Shown here piece after piece: positions 19,085 through 30,500 of a stretch of 64,000 nucleotides of DNA. This DNA is from Pectinatus frisingensis (GTDB taxonomy: Bacteria > Bacillota > Negativicutes > Selenomonadales > Selenomonadaceae). The first letter of the stretch is position 1. Every line of letters begins with the position of its first letter. Below the pieces are notes generated by a model. It did no database searches, had not been told where the DNA came from, and saw nothing but the letters and a program-made list of their open reading frames with translations. Position numbers and translations under genes: made by a program. The stretch lies in assembly GCF_015732285.1 (NCBI RefSeq), contig NZ_WIQU01000022.1:68536-132535 (forward strand), in the 5' to 3' direction.

Positions 19085-20242
19085 ATGAAAAGAGTCGAAT
19101 GTCTAGCAATGATTTTGGCAGGTGGACAAGGCAGCCGTCTGGGAGAATTGACGAAAAAAATTGCCAAACCTGCCGTACCATTTGGTGGGAAATATCGTAT
19201 TATTGACTTTCCGCTCAGTAACTGTTCCAACTCCGGTATAGAAACAGTGGGAGTATTGACACAATATAAACCACTCGAGCTGCATACATATCTGGGTACA
19301 GGCGAAGCTTGGAATTTAGATAGAAAAAATGGCGGAGTATATATATTACCACCGTACACAAGAGAAAAAGGGGCGGATTGGTACAAGGGCACGGCAGATG
19401 CCATCTATCAGAATATAAATTTTATTGAAACCTGCGATCCGCAATATGTATTGGTTTTGTCGGGTGATCACATTTATACAATGGATTACTCATGGATGCT
19501 GGAAGAACATAAGATGAATAAAGCTGATGCAACAATTGGTGTAATTAAAGTCCCGCTGAAGGAAGCTACGCGTTTTGGCATAATGAGTACGGACAAAACA
19601 GGACGAATAACAGCCTTTGAAGAAAAACCTAAAAAACCACAAAGTAATCTGGCATCAATGGGTATATACATTTTTAGCTGGAAAATATTAAAAGAGTACT
19701 TGGAAAAGGATTCTGCCGATAATTTGTCGGAGCATGATTTCGGTAAAAATATTATTCCAAAAATGTTGGCAGACAATGCCCGCTTATTCTCTTATGCCTT
19801 TGATGGATATTGGAAAGATGTGGGTACTATTGAAAGTTTGTGGCAAGCCAATATGGATCTTTTGAAAGAAAAACCATCTCTTGATTTGGGTGGAACATGG
19901 CGCATTTATTCGGCTAATCCGTCGCTGCCGCCGCATTTTGTTGCTCCCGGAGCTAAAATAAAAAATTCACTGATAAGCGGCGGAGCCTTTGTCGAAGGAA
20001 ATGTTGAAAATTCGGTTATTTTTCCTGGAGTACATGTTGGCAAGGGAACTAAAATAATAAATTCGATAATAATGCCGTTTAGCAGTATAGGTGAAAATTC
20101 TGTGGTGGAAAAGGCTATCATCGCTCAGAATTGTGAAATAACCGATAATTGTCATATTTGTTCTGAGGATGGTTCTATTGTAGTTATTGCAGAAGGAAAG
20201 CTTGTCATGGCACCGGATGAAGAAAATAAACAAGTTGGTTGA
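19085..20242 (+). CDS. glgC: Glucose-1-phosphate adenylyltransferase, catalytic subunit
   Basis: Makes ADP-glucose, the glycogen precursor. The nucleotidyl-transferase domain carries [27 protein letters not shown] with the catalytic Arg/Lys residues intact, then [20 protein letters not shown] and the metal-binding [11 protein letters not shown]. The C-terminal part is a left-handed beta-helix with hexapeptide-like repeats ([17 protein letters not shown] and onward). 385 residues is normal. GAGGAG lies 8 bases before the ATG. First gene of a six-gene operon; GlgD, 19 bases downstream, is its regulatory partner. Confidence 0.96.
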   Translation: MKRVECLAMILAGGQGSRLGELTKKIAKPAVPFGGKYRIIDFPLSNCSNSGIETVGVLTQYKPLELHTYLGTGEAWNLDRKNGGVYILPPYTREKGADWYKGTADAIYQNINFIETCDPQYVLVLSGDHIYTMDYSWMLEEHKMNKADATIGVIKVPLKEATRFGIMSTDKTGRITAFEEKPKKPQSNLASMGIYIFSWKILKEYLEKDSADNLSEHDFGKNIIPKMLADNARLFSYAFDGYWKDVGTIESLWQANMDLLKEKPSLDLGGTWRIYSANPSLPPHFVAPGAKIKNSLISGGAFVEGNVENSVIFPGVHVGKGTKIINSIIMPFSSIGENSVVEKAIIAQNCEITDNCHICSEDGSIVVIAEGKLVMAPDEENKQVG

Positions 20243-20261
20243 TTTACTGGAGGAATTATAA

Positions 20262-21368
20262 ATGAATCATGTTACGGGGTTGATAAATTTGCATGAAGAT
20301 AATGACCTCATAAAAGAAGTTACTAAAATACGTCCCATAGCCACGATACCTTTTGCCGGCAGGTACAGAATTATTGATTTCATTTTATCCAGTATGGTGA
20401 ATTCAGGAATAGTATCGGTAGGGATAATTTTACCCAATAAATCAGCATCGGTTCTCGACCATTTACGCTCGGGAAAGGATTGGGACTTGGCTCGTCGACA
20501 TGAAGGACTTTATTATATGACACCACTCGATACAAATAGCAGGACGCATCCATCTGAACTGCGTACACTTTATCAGAATTTGGATGCTATGCATCGTAAT
20601 GTTTATGATTATGTACTATTATCAGGCAGCCGGAGTGTATTTAATATGGATTTTAATAATGCGCTGCGTTTTCATCAAAATACCAAGGCTGATATAACAA
20701 TGCTTTATTATAAAAATTTACAGAAAAAATTTTCCCCATGTACTGTTTTGCAGACACAAGAAACAGGATTGGTGACTGATATAGCTAATCAACCAGTGGC
20801 CGATGATAATGCAAGTGTATTTATGGATATATATTTAATGTCACAAAAAATTTTTATGGATATAGTTAAATATACTTATGAACGCGGTGGTTCAGACTTT
20901 TTGCTTGATGGCATAATGCGGACTCAAAAAAAATATAATATTTACGGCTATTGTCATAATGGTTATGTGTCTATCGTTAATTCTACGCTCAATTATTATC
21001 ACACTAGCATGGATTTACTTGATCCGCAGATTTGGCATGAATTATTTCTCAACAAATTTCCTATTTACACACGAATAAAAGATGATGTACCGGCCCGTTA
21101 CAAGGCAGATGCACATGTGAGCAATTCTTTGATATCAAACGGGTGCGTGTTGAAAGGTCAAGTTGAAAACAGTATTCTTTTTCGTAATGTAAAAGTGGAC
21201 GCGGGTGCCCGAATAAGGAATAGTATTATCATGCAGGGTTGCCGGATCAAAGAAAATGCGTTTATTGAAAATGTCATCTGTGATAAAAATGTTATGGTAG
21301 ATGTGAAAAAAGTGCTTAAGGGGGCAGATGACTATCCATTCATAATAGAAAAAAACACAGTGATTTGA
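20262..21368 (+). CDS. glgD: Glucose-1-phosphate adenylyltransferase, regulatory subunit GlgD
   Basis: Paralogue of GlgC that forms the mixed enzyme in Firmicutes. The IPFAGRYRIIDFILSSMVNSGI segment matches GlgC, but the N-terminal glycine-rich nucleotide loop is replaced by LINLHEDNDLIKEVT and the metal motif reads LSGSRSVFNMD instead of [10 protein letters not shown]. These losses are the usual mark of GlgD and indicate a non-catalytic or weakly catalytic subunit. A beta-helix C-terminus is kept. 368 residues; AGGAGG is a little upstream of the ATG. Confidence 0.94.
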   Translation: MNHVTGLINLHEDNDLIKEVTKIRPIATIPFAGRYRIIDFILSSMVNSGIVSVGIILPNKSASVLDHLRSGKDWDLARRHEGLYYMTPLDTNSRTHPSELRTLYQNLDAMHRNVYDYVLLSGSRSVFNMDFNNALRFHQNTKADITMLYYKNLQKKFSPCTVLQTQETGLVTDIANQPVADDNASVFMDIYLMSQKIFMDIVKYTYERGGSDFLLDGIMRTQKKYNIYGYCHNGYVSIVNSTLNYYHTSMDLLDPQIWHELFLNKFPIYTRIKDDVPARYKADAHVSNSLISNGCVLKGQVENSILFRNVKVDAGARIRNSIIMQGCRIKENAFIENVICDKNVMVDVKKVLKGADDYPFIIEKNTVI

Positions 21369-21442
21369 TCTGGAAATTTATTCTTATACGTTGCAGTGCT
21401 GGCGGATAATAATAATAATCCTATACGAGAGGTGTTAATGAT

Positions 21443-23893
21443 ATGTTGCCAAATAAGGCATTAGAAGAAAAAAATCAATTTGAGCATTTGTTTTTACAAA
21501 CGGCCACAATATTGTTCGGACGTGATATAAAAGAGCTGCCTAAGGTTAATTTATATCAGGCATTAGTAAATACTATCCGTCAGTATATAAGTGAAAATTG
21601 GATAAAAAGCAATAGATATTATACAGAACATCAGGAAAAACAAGTATACTATTTTTCTATTGAATTTCTTTTAGGACGTTTGCTGAATTGTAATATAATG
21701 AATCTTGACATCGGTGATATATGCTATTCAGCGATGAAGGACCTTGGGATTGATCTCAATGAATTGTTTGAAGAAGAACCGGACGCCGGATTAGGCAATG
21801 GTGGTCTCGGTCGTTTAGCGGCATGTTTTATTGACTCCATGGCATCTTTGGGAATAGCAGGTCACGGCTGCAGTATCCGTTATCAGTATGGTTTGTTTGA
21901 ACAACGGATAATCAATAGAAATCAGGTTGAAATTCCTGATAATTGGCTAAAAAACGGTTTTGCCTGGGAATATCGTAAGGCGGAAAAAGAAATAGATATC
22001 CATTTTGGCGGCAATGCATATATGAAGAATATGCCGGACGGCAGTTTAAAGCTGGTTCATGAAAAATATACTGTAGTATCAGCAGTACCTTATGATGTTC
22101 CGATTGTCGGCTATCATAATGATGTTGTCAATGCGCTGCGTTTATGGAACGCGGAATTCAGTCAAAACTTTTCGGAAAGCGGTGCTCTTACACATGAACA
22201 GCTGCAGGAAAAATTAAAATTCCAGTATCAGCTTAAAGCAATAGCCAGCTGTCTGTATCCTGATGACAGTTCTAACGAAGGCAAATTGCTGCGGCTTACT
22301 CAAGAGTATTTTTTGGTTTCTGCGGGAGTGCAGAGCATTATTCGTTCCTATAAAAAATTACATTTGCCTATAACCATGTTCTCGCAGAAAGTTGCCATAC
22401 ATATAAATGATACTCATCCGGCTATGGCTATTGCTGAATTGATGCGTATACTGGTTGATGATGAAAATATACCATGGGAAAGTGCCTGGGATATAACGGT
22501 CAGGACAATGTCATATACAAATCACACAATTATGCCGGAAGCGTTGGAAACGTGGTCAATTGATATGTTCAGACCATTGCTGCCACGTATTTATATGATT
22601 ATTGAAGAGATCAACCGACGGTTTTTGCAGGATGTCCGCCAGCGTTATCCTAATATAGATAACATGCTGTTTAAGTACTCTATTTTACAAGATGGATTGG
22701 TTCATATGGCCCGATTGGCAATAGTTGGCAGCCATAGTGTGAATGGCGTGGCCAAGATTCATTCTGATATATTAAAAAATTACAGTATGAAACAATTTAG
22801 CGATTATTATCCGCATAAATTTAATAATAAGACTAATGGCATTACACATCGCCGTTGGCTTATGGCAGCTAATCCGGAATTGACAGCGTTGATTGATGAA
22901 TTAATAACACCGGAATGGAAGACTCATCCCAGCCAGTTGATTAAGTTACTCGAGTTTAAAAATGATATGGCAGCACTGGATAAATTACAGCAGATTAAAC
23001 AGTTGCATAAAAGCAGGCTGGCTGCCTTCATAAAAAATAAGTATGACATTGCTATAGATCCTTTTTCTATATATGACATTCAAATAAAAAGGATTCATTC
23101 TTATAAACGGCAGATAATGAATATTTTTCATTTAATGTACATATATAATCAATTATGTGATAATCCGAAGATGGATGTATTTCCTCATACGTTCATTTTT
23201 GGCGGGAAGGCAGCTCCCGGTTACCATATAGCTAAGGAGACAATCAGACTTATTAATACCGTTGCTGAAATAGTCAATGCGGATGAACGAACTAACCAAA
23301 AGCTGAAAATAATTTTTTTGGAAAACTATGGCATATCTTTAGCTGAAAAATTATTTCCGGCAGCTGATGTAAGCGAACAAATTTCTACAGCCGGTAAGGA
23401 GGCATCTGGTACAAGCAATATGAAGTTTATGATGAATGGTGCAATTACCTTAGGAACACTTGATGGAGCTAATGTAGAGATACTCGATGCCGTTGGTGCT
23501 GATAATTGTGTTATTTTTGGCCTTAATGCGGATGAAATACTGTCTTATTATAAAAATGGCCGCTATTCGGCTTGGGAGGAATATAACCATACTCCGGCTA
23601 TACGTACAGTAATTGATCAATTATTGGCGGGAAAATTTACTGATAATGGCAGTTTTCGTGACATTTATAATTATCTATTTAACAGTAATGATGAATATTT
23701 TGTGTTTAAGGATTTTCCGGCATATTGCAATGCCCATAAAACAATTGATGAAAAATACCGTGATACGAAAGGGTGGCTTGAGTCCAGTTTAATGAATATC
23801 GCCCATTCAGGTATTTTTTCCAGTGATAGAACAATAATGGAATATGCCAGGGACATTTGGGATGTACAGCCTATAAAGTTGCCTGCACAATAA
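21443..23893 (+). CDS. glgP: Glycogen phosphorylase
   Basis: GT35 pyridoxal-phosphate enzyme releasing glucose 1-phosphate from glycogen. Key segments are YFSIEFLLGRLL, DAGLGNGGLGRLAACFIDSMA, the HINDTHPAMAIAELMRILVD region, FGGKAAPGYHIAK and the PLP-lysine motif EASGTSNMKFMMNGAITLGT in the C-terminal domain. 816 residues is standard. AGAGGTG lies 8 bases before the ATG. Its placement third, between the synthesis genes, means that synthesis and breakdown are expressed together. Confidence 0.97.
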   Translation: MLPNKALEEKNQFEHLFLQTATILFGRDIKELPKVNLYQALVNTIRQYISENWIKSNRYYTEHQEKQVYYFSIEFLLGRLLNCNIMNLDIGDICYSAMKDLGIDLNELFEEEPDAGLGNGGLGRLAACFIDSMASLGIAGHGCSIRYQYGLFEQRIINRNQVEIPDNWLKNGFAWEYRKAEKEIDIHFGGNAYMKNMPDGSLKLVHEKYTVVSAVPYDVPIVGYHNDVVNALRLWNAEFSQNFSESGALTHEQLQEKLKFQYQLKAIASCLYPDDSSNEGKLLRLTQEYFLVSAGVQSIIRSYKKLHLPITMFSQKVAIHINDTHPAMAIAELMRILVDDENIPWESAWDITVRTMSYTNHTIMPEALETWSIDMFRPLLPRIYMIIEEINRRFLQDVRQRYPNIDNMLFKYSILQDGLVHMARLAIVGSHSVNGVAKIHSDILKNYSMKQFSDYYPHKFNNKTNGITHRRWLMAANPELTALIDELITPEWKTHPSQLIKLLEFKNDMAALDKLQQIKQLHKSRLAAFIKNKYDIAIDPFSIYDIQIKRIHSYKRQIMNIFHLMYIYNQLCDNPKMDVFPHTFIFGGKAAPGYHIAKETIRLINTVAEIVNADERTNQKLKIIFLENYGISLAEKLFPAADVSEQISTAGKEASGTSNMKFMMNGAITLGTLDGANVEILDAVGADNCVIFGLNADEILSYYKNGRYSAWEEYNHTPAIRTVIDQLLAGKFTDNGSFRDIYNYLFNSNDEYFVFKDFPAYCNAHKTIDEKYRDTKGWLESSLMNIAHSGIFSSDRTIMEYARDIWDVQPIKLPAQ

Positions 23894-23923
23894 ATCTTAT
23901 TAACAAGGAGGCAGGAATAGAAT

Positions 23924-26002
23924 ATGATAATTTCAGAATTAAAACCATATGACATTTATTTATATCATCAAGGGGCAAATTATTATTCATATGGATTATT
24001 TGGAGCTCATTTTACGCAGCAAAATAATATTCCCGGTGTCCGATTTGCGGTGTGGGCTCCGCATGCGGCAACAGTTAGTGTCATCGGTGATTTTAATAAT
24101 TGGGATAAGTCAGCTAATCCCATGGAAAAATTAGAAGACGGTGAAATTTGGTATACGTTTATTCCTGACCTGCCGGATGATAGTATATATAAATATGCTA
24201 TTGTGCCTGATACCGAAGCCGAAGTATTGTATAAAGCTGATCCCTATGCCTTTTATGCCGAAAAATCACCTCACACGGCTTCACGCTTATATGATATGGA
24301 CAAATACCAATGGCAGGATGCAAAGTGGGAGAAAGATAAGCCGGTGAACCCTTCTTATGATGCTCCAATGCTTATTTATGAAGTACACCTGGGTTCATGG
24401 CGGCGGACGTTGGATGGCAATTACATTTCCTATCGTGATGCAGCGATTAGTTTGATTGATTACGTAAAAAACATGCATTACACACATATTGAATTTTTAC
24501 CATTATATGAACATCCTTTTGATGGGTCATGGGGATATCAGGCAACTGGTTATTATGCGGCTACCAGCCGCTTCGGAACACCTGATGATCTGAGATTCCT
24601 AATAGATACGGCACATCAAAATGGCATTGGCATAATAATGGATTGGGCACCGGGTCATTTTTGCAATGATGCACATGGCCTTAAAAATTTTGATGGACGT
24701 AATCTATATGAATCTGATAATACACAGCGCAGTGAAAATCGTCAGTGGGGTACTACTAATTTCGATTATGGACGAACTGAAGTGCAGAGTTTTTTAATTT
24801 CTAATGCATTGTTTTGGTTTACTGAATATCATATTGACGGACTTAGGATAGACGCTGTCGCTAATATGCTGTATCTTGATTATGAGCGACAGGATGGGGA
24901 ATGGTTCCCTAATAAATATGGCAGTAATGGTAACCTTGAGGCAATAGATTTTGTTAAAAAACTTAATCAAACAGTTTTTAAATATTATCCTGATGCTTTA
25001 ATGATCGCTGAAGAATCTACTTCGTGGCCGCTGGTTAGTAAACCTGTCTATATGGGAGGAATGGGATTTAATTATAAGTGGAATATGGGGTGGATGAATG
25101 ATATTCTCGCTTATGTCAGTCTCGACCCTTTATATCGAAAGTGGCATCATTCTAAAATTACATTTTCTTTGATGTACGCTTTTTCGGAAAATTTTGTTCT
25201 ACCGTTGTCGCATGATGAGGTAGTGCATGGAAAATGTTCCTTGATAGAGAAAATGCCGGGAGATTATTGGCAGAAATTTGCCGGATTGCGTGTGTTTTTT
25301 GCTTATTGGATTGCCCATCCCGGGAAAAAATTGTTGTTCATGGGCGGTGAATTTGGTCAGTTCATTGAATGGAATTATAATGACAGTCTCGATTGGCATC
25401 TGACTGAAAAATATCCAATGCATAAAAAAATGTTGCATTATTCACAGAGTTTGAATAAACTTTACACACAATCACCGGCATTATGGCAGGTCGATTTTGA
25501 TTGGAATGGTTTTTTATGGCTTAATTGTGATGACAGTAAAAACAGTATTGTTGCATTCATGCGGAAGTCACGGGATTGCAACGATTTTATATTTGTCATT
25601 TGTAATTTTACGCCAGAAGTCAGATATAATTATCGTGTCGGTGTGCCTGTCGCAGGAGTCTATGAAGAGATATTCAACAGTGATTGTGTTGATTTCGGCG
25701 GATCGGGAATAATGAACAGCCAGAAAATCGTGACTGATAATACAGCATGGAACGGTTTTGATAAATCACTTGTTTTGACAATTCCTCCTTTAGCAGCTGT
25801 TTATCTTCATTTGAATGAAATTGACTATGAAGAATTCATAAGCCGGAAAAATCTGACGATGAGATATGAGACAGGTGATAAACCGCAGCGGGAAAAAGTA
25901 AAAAAACCGCATGGCGTTCCTAAACGGAAAATAGCTAAATTAAAGGCTCGGTTATATAAAATGCACCAACCTAATATTAAAGGAGGCTCTTTATCATGCT
26001 GA
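23924..26002 (+). CDS. glgB: 1,4-alpha-glucan branching enzyme
   Basis: GH13 enzyme making alpha-1,6 branches. An N-terminal CBM48 domain (GVRFAVWAPHAATVSVIGDFNNWD) is followed by the catalytic barrel with nucleophile GLRIDAVANMLYLDY, acid/base MIAEEST and third carboxylate PLSHDEVVHGK. 692 residues, slightly long: the last 45 or so form an unusual Lys/Arg-rich tail (RKIAKLKARLYKMHQ). The gene overlaps the glgA start by seven bases, and the glgA ribosome site lies inside this tail. Confidence 0.96.
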   Translation: MIISELKPYDIYLYHQGANYYSYGLFGAHFTQQNNIPGVRFAVWAPHAATVSVIGDFNNWDKSANPMEKLEDGEIWYTFIPDLPDDSIYKYAIVPDTEAEVLYKADPYAFYAEKSPHTASRLYDMDKYQWQDAKWEKDKPVNPSYDAPMLIYEVHLGSWRRTLDGNYISYRDAAISLIDYVKNMHYTHIEFLPLYEHPFDGSWGYQATGYYAATSRFGTPDDLRFLIDTAHQNGIGIIMDWAPGHFCNDAHGLKNFDGRNLYESDNTQRSENRQWGTTNFDYGRTEVQSFLISNALFWFTEYHIDGLRIDAVANMLYLDYERQDGEWFPNKYGSNGNLEAIDFVKKLNQTVFKYYPDALMIAEESTSWPLVSKPVYMGGMGFNYKWNMGWMNDILAYVSLDPLYRKWHHSKITFSLMYAFSENFVLPLSHDEVVHGKCSLIEKMPGDYWQKFAGLRVFFAYWIAHPGKKLLFMGGEFGQFIEWNYNDSLDWHLTEKYPMHKKMLHYSQSLNKLYTQSPALWQVDFDWNGFLWLNCDDSKNSIVAFMRKSRDCNDFIFVICNFTPEVRYNYRVGVPVAGVYEEIFNSDCVDFGGSGIMNSQKIVTDNTAWNGFDKSLVLTIPPLAAVYLHLNEIDYEEFISRKNLTMRYETGDKPQREKVKKPHGVPKRKIAKLKARLYKMHQPNIKGGSLSC

Positions 26003-27444
26003 AACTTCTTTATGTTGCATCGGAGGCAGCACCGTTTGTAAAAACAGGTGGATTGGGTGACGTGGCTGGTTCGCTTCCGAAAGAATTAAAAAAGCAGAAC
26101 ATTGATGTTCGTGTTATACTGCCTAAATATGATATAATTCCTGATCAATACAGCAGTAAGATGAAACATATATACGATGGCAGTATCAATGTTGCATGGC
26201 GGGAAAAATACCTTGGTATAGAAAAGCTAAAGCATAATGGTATTACTTTCTATTTTATTGATAATGAGTATTATTTTAAGCGCGGGCAGTGTTATGGTTA
26301 TGATGATGATGCTGAACGGTTCACTTTTTTTTGCCGGGCTGTGTTGGCAGTATTGCCCGTTATTGATTTTTGGCCGGATGTAATACATTTGAATGACTGG
26401 CAGACAGGCCTCATCAGTGTATTTTTAAAATTAAATTATATAAATGATGAGCTATATAAAAATATAAGGACTGTTTTTACGATTCATAATTTGAAATATC
26501 AGGGGATTTTTCCGGCGTATATGCTAGAAGACGTCCTGGGATTAGACTACAAATATTTTTCCAATGGTGATTTGGAATTTTACGATGCTATTAATTTTAT
26601 GAAGGGAGGATTGATTTATTCTGATGAGTTGACAACAGTGAGCAAATCATATGCAAAGGAGATACAAAATGCCTATTTCGGTGAACAAATGGACGGTATT
26701 TTGCGCAGCCGCAGCGATACGCTCACCGGTATTGTCAATGGAATAGATTACGAGGAATATAATCCGGTAACTGATGAATATATATATGCACCGTACAATA
26801 TCAATAATGTGCTGGAAAGAAAGATGGCCAACAGAGTATTACTGCAAAAAAGGTTAGGTCTGCCGATAAACCGGCGGACACCGATTATCGCTTTTGTTTC
26901 CCGTTTGGTTGAGGCAAAGGGAATGGACCTACTAATGCGGATAATGGATGAGTTGCTGCAGTATGAAAATGTTCAGTTTATTTTATTGGGAACCGGTGAT
27001 TATAAATATGAAGAGTGGTTTCATGGACTGCAATGGAGATTTCCCAAAAAGGTATCTATCACTACTACTTTTGATAATCAACTGGCGCATCAAATATATG
27101 CTGCTTCTTCGTTTTTTTTAATGCCGTCACGCTATGAACCCTGCGGCATTGGGCAGATGATTGCCTTGCGGTATGGCAGTATACCAATTGTACATTCAGT
27201 GGGGGGGCTGCGTGATACAGTTATCCCTTATAATAGCTATAAAAACACCGGTAATGGATTTGTCTTCAAAAATTATAATGCCCATGAACTTTTGTTTTCT
27301 ATAAAACGGGCGCTGGAAAAATATGGTGATATCACTTTACGGCGCCGCATAATAGCTAACGGGATGACAGCCGATTTCAGTTGGGCAAATTCTGCTAAGC
27401 AGTATGTAAGAATATATCAGGCACTGTCAGTTGAAAATTCTTAA
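25996..27444 (+). CDS. glgA: Glycogen synthase (ADP-glucose dependent)
   Basis: GT5 synthase extending alpha-1,4-glucan from ADP-glucose. The N-terminal SEAAPFVKTGGLGDVAGSLPKEL contains the KTGGL motif that binds ADP-glucose; HLNDWQTGL, FTIHNLKYQGIF and the C-terminal PSRYEPCGIGQMIALRYGS with the EPCG glutamate are intact. 482 residues is normal. AAAGGAGG lies before the ATG inside the end of glgB. Confidence 0.97.
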   Translation: MLKLLYVASEAAPFVKTGGLGDVAGSLPKELKKQNIDVRVILPKYDIIPDQYSSKMKHIYDGSINVAWREKYLGIEKLKHNGITFYFIDNEYYFKRGQCYGYDDDAERFTFFCRAVLAVLPVIDFWPDVIHLNDWQTGLISVFLKLNYINDELYKNIRTVFTIHNLKYQGIFPAYMLEDVLGLDYKYFSNGDLEFYDAINFMKGGLIYSDELTTVSKSYAKEIQNAYFGEQMDGILRSRSDTLTGIVNGIDYEEYNPVTDEYIYAPYNINNVLERKMANRVLLQKRLGLPINRRTPIIAFVSRLVEAKGMDLLMRIMDELLQYENVQFILLGTGDYKYEEWFHGLQWRFPKKVSITTTFDNQLAHQIYAASSFFLMPSRYEPCGIGQMIALRYGSIPIVHSVGGLRDTVIPYNSYKNTGNGFVFKNYNAHELLFSIKRALEKYGDITLRRRIIANGMTADFSWANSAKQYVRIYQALSVENS

Positions 27445-27536
27445 CGGTTCCTGTCAGCTGATATAGTATGAAAATCAGTTCATTAAAATCGTTCCGCAAC
27501 ATTGTTGGTCAATAATGTATATAAGATGGTGATTAC

Positions 27537-30500
27537 TTGTCAGAAAAAAATTTAGTATGGCATGATTCGCACAGCCCCTATTATCGCCTGCCTCTGGGAG
27601 CCTGTCCGACAGACAAGACTATTTATCTGGCGGTAGATGTTGTAACGGAAGAACCACCCGTCAGCGTTGTTTTAAGATTATGGCGGAATAAAGAGGGGGA
27701 ACAGCTGATTCCTCTTAAGCAAACACCACGGGACAGTAATCATTATTTTGTGGAAATTACCGCGCCTGACAGGGGATGTCTCATCTGGTATTATTTTGTG
27801 ATAACGACACAAGATAAAATACTGTATTATGGTAATAATCAAGAAAATATGGGCGGCATTGGGCAGCTTTACAGGCAACAGCCGCCTTCTTTTCAGGTAA
27901 CTGTATATCAGTGTGATGCAGGAACACCGGCATGGTTTAGGCATTCGATAATTTATCAAATTTTTCCCGACAGATTTTATCGGCACGGCAATACACTTAT
28001 TGCCAGAAAAAATGCAGTATATCATGCTGACTGGCATGATGTACCATGTTATTATAAAGACGCTGACAATGGGAAAATTATTTCCTATGATTTTTTTGGC
28101 GGGAACTTGAAGGGAATAATAGACAAACTCCCTTATTTGCAAAAATTGGGTATTTCAGTAATATATTTGAATCCTGTTTTTGAATCTTCCAGCAATCATC
28201 ATTATGACACGGGTAATTACCATAAAATTGATCCTACATTGGGAACAAATGAGGATTTTAAGGTTTTATGTGCAGCGGCACAGGATAATAATATAAAAAT
28301 AATACTTGATGGAGTATTCAGCCATACGGGCAGCGATAGTATTTACTTTAATCGTGAGGGTAATTATCATTCACTTGGTGCTTTTCAATCAAAATACTCA
28401 CCTTATTATGGGTGGTATAGATTTACTGATTATCCAGATAAATATGATAGTTGGTGGGGTTTTGAAACACTTCCAAATGTCACGGAAACCACACCGTCAT
28501 ATATGGATTTTATATTGAATGAAAAAAACGGCGTAATAAGACATTGGATGGAAAATGGAGCCAGTGGCTGGCGTCTTGATGTAATTGATGAGCTGCCGCA
28601 GCAGTTTTCCCGTAGTTTATATGCTACAGTAAAAAAAATTGATGCAGATGCCGTAGTTATTGGCGAGGTCTGGGAAGATGCTTCCAATAAAATCAGTTAT
28701 GACGTATCCAGAGAATATCTTTGCGGTTATGATATGGATGCAGCAATGAATTATCCATTTCGTACGATTGTTATTGAATTTTTGCTCAACCGTATTTCAG
28801 TGCAAAAGACAGAAACACTTTTAAACAGTCAAAAAGAAAATTATCCCATACAAAATTATTATGCTATGATGAATTTGCTTGGCAGCCATGATGTAGAACG
28901 TATTATAACTATTTTGGGGGAAGCACCATCAGCAGATAATATGACTGCTATGGCGCAGGCACATTATAGATTGGATGCCGAACATTATAAACTGGGACAG
29001 CAAAGAAGTATGCTGGCTGCTTTGTGGCAATTTACTTTTCCTGGTGTACCGTCAATTTATTACGGTGATGAAATAGGCATGCAGGGATTTCGTGATCCGC
29101 ATAACCGGGCTCCGTATGATTGGGATAACCCGGATCGTATTATGCAAAAATGGTTGGAACAATTGATTAAATTACGCAATAATTACCCTGCGCTGCAGGC
29201 CGGTGAACTGCTGTTTTTACATGTTTCAGAGGATATATTGGCCTATGCTCGCCGTATTCGAGATAAGCAGGATGTTTTTGGGCAGCCATGTGCTGATGAT
29301 ATTTTTGTTATTATAATAAACCGCAGTAATGAAATTGTTCCTATACAATTGGATTTAAATGGACTGTGTTACGATAGACTGGAAAATATGCTGGAACCCG
29401 AAAATAAAGTTGTGCTGAATAATAATGTTCTTTCAATGGATGTGGGAAAATTGTCAGGAAATGTATTGCGGCAAATACATATCACTGATAAATACCGGCA
29501 TTCCTGTGGTATCTTATTACATCCTACTTCACTGTACACACCCTATGGTATAGGTGATTTTGGACAGTCGGCATATGAGTTTGTTGACTGGTTGCAGTCT
29601 GCCGGGCAAGAATATTGGCAGATTCTGCCGCTTAACCCGACTGGGTATGGTGAATCACCATACCAAACATCTTCTGTTTTTGCCGGCAATCCACTGTTGA
29701 TCTCACTTGATAAATTGGTTGTTGAGGGGTTATTGACTAATTTTGATATCAATGCGGTATTTACTGTAGAAAACAGGGATATCAGTATCACTAAAATGGC
29801 GAAAGAAAAGTTATTGCGGCAGGCTTTTAAAAACTTTTCACCAACTCCTGCATATGAGCAATTTTGTGATGAACAAAAATATTGGCTGGATGATTATGCA
29901 TTATACAGTGCTTTAAAAAAATATTATAAAAATACCGCATGGATAAAGTGGCCGGATGATATAAAGCAATATAATACAATTGCCGTACAGCAAGCATTTG
30001 AAGTACATATCAGTGAGATAAATTACATTAAATTTATTCAATATTTATTTTTTAAGCAATGGCTTCAATTAAAACATTATGCTAATGTACGGGGCATAAA
30101 AATAATTGGTGACCTGCCGATATTTCCTTCACATGATTGCGCAGATGTCTGGGCACATCAGGATTTGTTTAATCTTAATATTGATGGAACGGCGGCAACA
30201 ATTGCTGGTGTACCTCCGGATTACTTCAGCATAAATGGGCAGTTATGGGGTAATCCGCATTATCGTTGGGATATAATGGCAGATGACGGTTATGCATGGT
30301 GGGGACAGCGTTTTTATACATTAGAACAACTAGTCGATGCCGTGAGAATAGATCACTTTCGCGGGTTTGCAGCTTATTGGGCAATTGATGGTAAAGCTGT
30401 TACAGCAAAGACCGGTAAATGGATAAAGGGGCCTGGCAGGTCGTTTTTTGAGGCGATAAAAAAGCGATTAGGTAATATCCCGATTATTGCCGAAGATCTT

